From NCBI GenBank assembly GCA_024036415.1, contig JAMWET010003073.1, forward strand, positions 564,501-628,500: a DNA stretch of 64,000 bases. The letters are read 5' to 3'. The notes beneath the pieces were generated by a model, which had not been told where the DNA came from, did no database searches, and was given only the letters and a program-made list of their open reading frames with translations. Below are positions 57,585-64,000 of the stretch, piece by piece (the first letter of the stretch is position 1; each line of letters starts with the position of its first letter). The translations under genes and the position numbers were made by a program. The DNA comes from Prochilodus magdalenae (taxonomy: Eukaryota; Chordata; Actinopteri; Characiformes; Prochilodontidae).

Positions 57585-57930
57585 CCCAGCTACACTGATG
57601 ATGTTTACCTCTTCTCATATCTTGGCATATCTGGCTGACATCTAGGATGGCAGCTCATCACGTGCAGCTGAATCCCAGCAAGGCTAACCCTGGAAATTTA
57701 CCCTCTGCTCTTGTTATCTTGTTATCTCAGTCATGCAGGTTTCTTCTGTACAATGTCTGGAGAATCTCACCATTTTCTCTCTGGGATTTTGTTGGTTCAT
57801 GATCTGACTACTGTAATTCATAGTCATACCATGCCTGCCATCAGACTCTTGCAACTGATCCCCAATGCAGCTACATGACTTATCTTGAACCTTTTTACAG
57901 TTACCTTTTATCAGAAGATTACACAAAAGA
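57585..57930 (+). mobile_element. L2-like LINE reverse-transcriptase fragment
   Basis: Translated pieces include a YTDDVYLFSYL segment (reverse-transcriptase Y-x-D-D-like box), a degenerate NPSK-type segment (atcccagcaaggctaac) and the later gactactgtaattc and gcagctac phrases of fish LINE ORF2. It has several stops. Confidence 0.6.
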
Positions 57931-58570
57931 TTCATAACTAAATGTTGTAAAAATAATATAGGCAAGTTCACTTTTATTGGTCATGTATCCTTGAAGTGGT
58001 TAAATGCTTTATAGATATGGGAGCTATGATGAAATATTAATACATCTCCTCATCCTATTTAACATATGGCGTGGAGGACCACGGACAATGATATTTTGAA
58101 CCTGTGGTGGGAATGCTTTTTAGTGCACACAGACACATAAATTCCTGCACTACTGGGGACAACATCTACAGCGATGGCACAATGGTAGGGATGGTCCAAA
58201 AAATGTTCCTTAATGCAAGTTAATGCAGCAAGATTATTTGTAAGTGCAAAGAAAAACACTGACACACAGCATTACACTGTTTGGGGGCTGATATTTACTC
58301 TTAGTCATTCTTTATTAACACTGTCCTTAAATAGGCTTGAAGCTATGTGATGCAGGCCTTAGTTTATGAGTTTGGCCTACATGCTTATCACGAGTCAATG
58401 CATAATAATAGTTAAAGAGTAACTAATGTGTTTAAAATGTCTGCCTTAGTGTGTGCACTTGTCTGTTGTCACTATTTCAAAAAACAAAAATAAGACAACA
58501 AAACATAAGAAAACATATTTTAAAGTTTATATGGTTCTTTAATTTCTAAATCATATACCATGTACTATAT
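57931..58570. other. intergenic, nothing recognised
   Basis: No repeat or reading frame of note. Confidence 0.45.
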
Positions 58571-58575
58571 TAACC

Positions 58576-59345
58576 ATGACAGTGACATTGAACATTGTCA
58601 ATGTTTATGGCCCCAATGTGGATGTTGCCAAATTATATAGTATTTTATTCTTAACCTTATCTACTTTTCCAGGTGCTCATACCATAGATTATAATTGCAT
58701 TTTAGATCCAGTTAAAAACTGCACACCAAAGCTAGATTCCACACACACAAAAACAGTACAGGAAACTCTATGCAATACTTTGTAAAGGATCTAACTCTTA
58801 TCAAGGTATGGTGAGAACTACACCCTAATGCAATTCAGTATTCATGCCACTCTAAGACTCATCAATCTTATTCAAGAATAGACCTATTGTAGTTTCAGCC
58901 AAGCCAAATGTTAGCAAGTTCCAAAACTTGTTTAATCCACAATTTTGTTTGTTTATACTGAAGTTATTAGATTACCATATAAAATGAAGACTGCAGCCGG
59001 AATAGACCTTAGCACACCCACATGTCTTAAAATTAAAAGAGGTGCTGGTTACTGACTTATTATTACACAAAATTGTGTTGGTTATTAAAAGATTATCACG
59101 CTACTAAATGAACTGTTCACAGAATCGTGCAAAAGTGGTGTACTTCCTGATTCCTTAGGAGAAGCTGTGATTTTTATATCACCTAACCCGAATGAACCAG
59201 GCACTAAAGGTTAATCATATCAGCTGAAATTACTGCTCAAGATGGTTAAACCCTAAGCAAAATATTGACAAACTGGTTGAAGAACATTCTACCAGGGATC
59301 AGACTGTCTTTTAATGTTCTCAGAAGATTTATGAAGTAATTAAAG
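58576..59345 (+). mobile_element. L1/Tx1-like LINE fragment
   Basis: The first part translates as LNIVNVYGPNVD and, after a gap, TIDYNCILDP, the endonuclease N-x-Y-G-P and D-x-N-C-x-L-D-P motifs of L1-type LINEs. Farther on, ELFTESCKSGVLPDSLGEAV and KILTNWLKNILPGI match early reverse-transcriptase blocks. Frames change and stops occur, so it is a decayed, deleted copy. Confidence 0.7.
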
Positions 59346-60069
59346 TAAAACTGCACACACTATACAGATGTTGGAATGTTGGAATGTTTTATTGTTGTTG
59401 GGGAATAACATCAGCTGTGGTTTACAGTCTGATTTGTCATTAGTACATTCAGTTCTGAACTTTAAACCCTTACAGCCTCAGCAACACTGTGTTATAATCA
59501 ATGGTTGACATTGTCATTTCCTTCTGCATGTGTTTACGTCACATGGTTATCATGCTTATCAGTGTGGATGTCTGATGTCTGAGATTGTTTTCCAGACCTC
59601 TGTCAACATATACATGGATGATTATGCAGTATTTGTTTTCACAGTTTGTTTCTACACTTTAATACGAATATGATGAGATGTTTAAATGCAATTCCAGAGC
59701 TAAAGAGGCCATGGACACATGTCACCTGCTTCACCTGATTCAAGTTCTGCTCATCACACCCTATTTCTATTCAAAGGAAATCAGGTCTCTCATGCTAACC
59801 CCTCCATGTCCAAACACTAAACATTTATGATACTGAAAATGCTTCTATTTAGAACATGAAATTTATTAATAGTTATACACTTGATGAATATTAACATAAG
59901 TGAGCCACTGATGCCTTTAACCACCACGGAGCTCCTGGCTGTCTTGCACTGTGGAAGCTTGGCCTGCGTCCTGCTGATCCATTTGATGACTCAGCAATAT
60001 AATTACAGACTAATCATTTATTATTCTACTCTACAAACACTATACACTCCTTTCTTGTGCTCCTTTCTG

Positions 60070-60262
60070 GTGTCCACCTGAGGAGGATGGGTTCCTCTTT
60101 TGAGTCTTGGTTCCTCTCGAGGTTTCTTCCTCCCTAACTAAAGGAGTTTTTCCTTGCCGCTGTCGCCCTTGGCTTGCTCACTGGGGCTTGAACACCAGAT
60201 TCTTTGTAAAGCTGCTTTGCATCTGTTGTAAAAAGCGCTTTATGAATAAATGTTGACTTGAC
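60070..60262 (+). mobile_element. LINE/SINE 3' tail
   Basis: It has the same tail as at 52180: ctctcgaggtttcttcctcc, tgtaaagctgctttgcatct and gtaaaaagcgctttatgaat. It lies inside the long first intron of copy C. Only the tail is present. Confidence 0.65.
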
Positions 60263-60669
60263 TTAATATACATTGTTAAACACAACCACATTCATACCCA
60301 CTTGTCATCAAACTTTTGCCAACAAAGACATTAAATGTTAGGTGTCTTTAGTTTAATAAATAGATGAAATTGTATATAGTTATTTGTGTAATTTGTATTT
60401 TTGGATTCTCTTTATGTGTTGTCATTAATATCTGATCAAATTTTAGCAGAATTAATGAAGAAATGAACAAGACAATAAACCTTTCAAGCCGCATTGTATG
60501 CTTAATATTAGTTTGTTAGGATATTGATACAATGTTGATCATAACCAGCTCCGTGACTTTAAGTACTTCTGTTGCTTTTTGTAAAACAATTTTTAAAAAT
60601 AGTAGTCGCAGGTGACTAAAGATTAAGTATGATGTGGTTTAATCATTTTAAACAGATTGGTGCTTCTAA

Positions 60670-60960
60670 GGATACATGGTGTAAATAAATGAATGAAATT
60701 TGATTCGATTAGATTAGATTAAACTTTATTGTTATTACACATGTACAAGTACAAGGCAACATGCAGTTTAGCATCTAACCAGAAGTGCCATTATTGAATG
60801 TACTATAAACATGATATACAGCTGGGTGTACTATAGACATATACACAGATTAAAGAACTAAGAACATATTAGACAGAAGGTTATGTGCATCTTGAATGTA
60901 TATACAGAGTATGCAGGTCTATGTGAAAGTCTTCTGTGAGGACTGACTCGTCTACCCCCA
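60670..60960. repeat. common teleost repeat
   Basis: The phrases gattagattaaactttattg and atgtacaagtacaaggcaac, then a tagcatctaaccagaagtgc segment, belong to an abundant fish repeat. No coding capacity. Class not assigned. Confidence 0.55.
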
Positions 60961-61099
60961 TTGTTCAGTGTATCTACAGCTGTATATTATGTGTACTAAA
61001 TCAGTAAGTGTTCTGCTAATGATGGTGTACTAGTAGTACATTTTATTTAGTATTGTATTATATGATTAGATTACATAGGTGACACTAGACCACACCCAC

Positions 61100-61250
61100 C
61101 TCTCTTCCACAGGGGCCTTACAAAGTAAGCAGAGAAACAGTTGGACTACATTCTGTAATTGTGGAACCACAAAGTGTTTCTATACATAGCTGGAGCTGAT
61201 AAAATAGTCAATGAGTGTAGATACAAGAAAGTCTAACTAATAACGTATCT
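61100..61250. repeat. teleost interspersed repeat, 3' part
   Basis: It contains agcagagaaacagttggact, attgtggaaccacaaagtgt and ctggagctgataaaatagtc, the right-hand part of the family whose left part lies at 48880-49130. Confidence 0.6.
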
Positions 61251-62179
61251 GGTTAGTGCATAAACACATTGTCCACAGTTTGACACAGTTTTAGATTTCA
61301 GATTTAGCAGTAATAGGTTAAAGTTACATACACAGTGATTAATGTGCAAATAAAACAAATTATTCACTAACTTTAATATTGTGTCCTATTTTACTTATTT
61401 CAGATGCTTCACTGGACTGTCCTGACAAAAAAGAGATCGTTGGGCACCCATTAACCTTAACTTGTACAAATACATGCAAATCTGTAGTAGAGAAATATGT
61501 AGTAGTGGTGAGTTTAGATTTTTTCACCTAATTCAGAAAACATCAGTGCAAGACAATGGGACATATACTGCATGTGTTTGATGCAACTGGCAAGTGGTCA
61601 TCTTACCAAGAACTCCAGCATGATCTTGTCAGGTACGTTTCCTTCATCATTCCATACCTCTACACAACTGCAGTGTATACTTTTAAATTCATCACAGTCT
61701 TACTTTAATTACCTCCAAAAAATATTTAACATTTCGCAATTCAGCCAAGAACTATAAAATCCTGTTTCTGAATTAAAATGCTTTCTTCTCAAATGGCACA
61801 CAAACAGCATGTTAGATAAACCTTGTCCAAAACAACAATAATTAAAAAATAATAACTAATTAATAATCAGGAATTAATTATAAATGCTAAATGTTAGACT
61901 TAGCACATACATGCACCACATTTTCATGTTATGCTTTAAGAAGAACTCCACCAATGTTGAACATTTCTGAATAATAAAATAATTATAATATATGCCATTT
62001 TTTGCAGGAAGTAACACTGAAATAATAACAGAACCACTGCGCCTGATGCTCAGCAAGAATACGGTACGCCAAAATTATAAAGCAGCTGGAATTTTTGCTG
62101 TCGTTTTTGGTACTGTAGGCCTTGCTGCTTTCAGTGGTTTATGTAAAAACAGAAAAAGTAAAAACTGCAACTAAAAAGT

Positions 62180-63560
62180 CACACGGAACAAAATCCATTA
62201 GCAGTGGATAGTGTAACAAGCTGCTTCTGTAGCGCTAATATGTCAGTCATAGTTGACAAAGGAGGATAGTAAATAAGGAGATGTTAAGATGAAATAACTG
62301 GATAGATCTTGTTGAACGTAGAAACCCTGCTCAGGTTATGCAGTACATGTGAATATATATGTAATGTCATTCTCAGCACTGCATTATAAACTGGCATGCT
62401 TCTGCAATGGATGTAAAAACATGGACTCAGGGAGTTCTTTCTCATCAATAATATATAACAGTCATTGTTGCATCTTCAAAAGCTTGTTAAGACTGTACTA
62501 GCACACCTAAAGCCATATGTTAAAAACATCCAGAAGCACCGCTGACTTTGCTTCATTCAGCCTTATCTGAAATGGACTGACAGGGTGTAGAAATATGTAT
62601 TGTGGTCTGATGAGCCAAACTTTCAGATTGTTTGTAGAAATCTGTCGTGTAAGTGGGTAACAAGAACGTTTGTGAACACATCAATAATGCTAAAAGATGC
62701 AAACAATATGGAACAATATATTGTGCCTTTCAAATGTCTTTGTGTAAACAGGTATCCACATAATTAAATAGTGGCTTTCAAAACTAGATCAGTTTGTGTC
62801 ATCCATTCTCAAACGATTATTAAATGCTGGTAAACGAAAAGGTGATATAACACAGTGGTAAACATGGGCCTGGCCCAACTTTTTTGAAATGTGTTGCATG
62901 CATCAAATTTGGAATTTGGTTTGTATAATTGTGTATGTTTTTCACTGGCATGCTGAACCATGCAACCCTTTTGCCACCAACACTATTCCAAAACACATAA
63001 TAGAGCACTTTAAAGAATTTTCCTTTTTATATATACATCAGCTTTCTGCAAAAACAGGTAATATCCGAGTATGCAGTGTCTATAATGTATATGCAATGTA
63101 ATGTAATTAAAGAACAGTTTAGTAGTTTTCTATTATTAGTAGTAAATTTTAAGTTTTTAAGGTAATTTGTGGTTTGTATACATTTGATCTTGAGGTTGTC
63201 TTTATGTACATTTTGATTTCAAAAGATTAATCGTTAACCACAATACATGTTTAAATAACAAAAAAAATGGAATCAATTTTATTTATTTTTATAAAATAGT
63301 ATATAGTAAAAATATATATATATAATTAAAAAGTTTTAAACTCTGCATTATCAAAGATTTCTTTGTTTCTTTCTTTGAAAGACATAGCATAGTCATCCTG
63401 TTAAAAAGTTTTAACAGGAATTTTTAGACTTTAGACTAGAAGTTTTAGTGTTTTACTGCTTTAAATTCAGTGTTAACATCACATGTATAGACTCAAGAAA
63501 GTCTGACTAAATGTTCAGGCCTTAACTTCAAACTTGACATTATATGAGTATATGATATGC
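62180..63560. other. intergenic, nothing recognised
   Basis: AT-rich sequence after copy C. No gene or named repeat was seen. Confidence 0.45.
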
Positions 63561-63569
63561 TGTACATAA

Positions 63570-63690
63570 TTCACAACATACTCATCAGATTCATCTGCTC
63601 TGAGAAGGGTCTAAAGCACAACCTTCTTTTGATTTCTACAGGTGAGGTCACCAAATCCCCAAATTTTATATATTTCAACTTCAACAAATT
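63570..63690. repeat. unnamed dispersed repeat, copy 4 (partial)
   Basis: It shares agattcatctgctctgagaa, gggtctaaagcacaac and caccaaatccccaaa with copies 1-3. Confidence 0.55.
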
Positions 63691-64000
63691 GCGCTACTAT
63701 AATGTTGACAAATGTTGCACGCCTTGTAGTATGCCTCCAGTTTTTCTATTTTATACTGGTAGGTTGCCATAGCTAACTACGATGATGCCACACTTATAGT
63801 ATAGTATATATTATAGTATATATTCTGACTGATATATTTAATGCTATAAGACATTTTGGGAGCTACCTGTATATTGATACATTTATGAAATTACTCCTAA
63901 TACATACAATACATTTGTAAAATTGTTGGTTTGTTTGTTTTTGTTATTAAAGGTCAAATAAATTACTTGATACTGTATACAGTGTAAGCTGAAACTAAAC

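Larger units (their letters stand above)
59711..62174 (+). pseudogene. Ig-like membrane protein gene, diverged broken copy C
   Basis: A leader exon from ATG 59711 (MDTCHLLHLIQVLLITP) resembles that of copy B but lacks the corresponding GT donor in the right phase. The Ig exon (61404-61632) keeps GHPLTLTC, DNGTYTAC and a SSMILS end, but these lie in different frames, and its 229 nt is not a multiple of three although both borders are phase 1. The last exon (62008-62174) is open: a stalk, a helix AAGIFAVVFGTVGLAAFSGL and a short basic tail. It is an old paralog that has probably lost function; an alternative exon structure cannot be excluded. Confidence 0.6.

Overview
The window is vertebrate nuclear DNA, almost certainly from a teleost fish. 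Exons are short, introns are long, splice sites are canonical, and the intergenic DNA carries relics of Tc1-like, hAT, L2-like and L1/Tx1-like elements plus dinucleotide arrays. Nothing bacterial or viral was recognised as a gene unit. Species cannot be fixed from the sequence.

Region 1 (1-46.2 kb, + strand) is most of one gene, identified as psd2 (EFA6C), a Sec7/PH guanine nucleotide exchange factor for ARF6. Thirteen coding exons were placed by splice sites and phase. They give 663 residues up to the stop at 43563; the 5' exons lie before the window. Exon order follows the protein: N-terminal regulatory region, Sec7 domain (8.5-12.9 kb), PH domain (35.2-41.9 kb), then the coiled-coil C-terminus. 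A separate promoter-like region and first exon (about 21.8-23.86 kb) sits in the 15-kb intron after the Sec7 exons. It opens a frame in the right phase to splice to the exon at 28003, predicting a 405-residue isoform with PH and coiled coil but no Sec7. That intron also carries an internally deleted hAT transposon with intact ends. The last intron carries a near-perfect 48-bp hairpin.

Region 2 (46.2-64 kb) is repeat-rich accessory DNA with a small, decaying family of single-Ig-domain membrane protein genes, all on +: a broken copy at 49.55-50.1 kb, an apparently intact 183-residue gene at 54763-56014, and a diverged broken copy at 59.7-62.2 kb. Between the first two lies a degenerate copy of the psd2 last exon and 3'UTR (52.4-53.4 kb). 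This implies that a block holding the psd2 3' end plus an Ig gene was tandemly duplicated. L2-like and L1-like LINE fragments, Tc1 fragments and several teleost interspersed repeats fill the rest.

The psd2 identification rests on remembered family features, not on a search. The Ig family could not be named.
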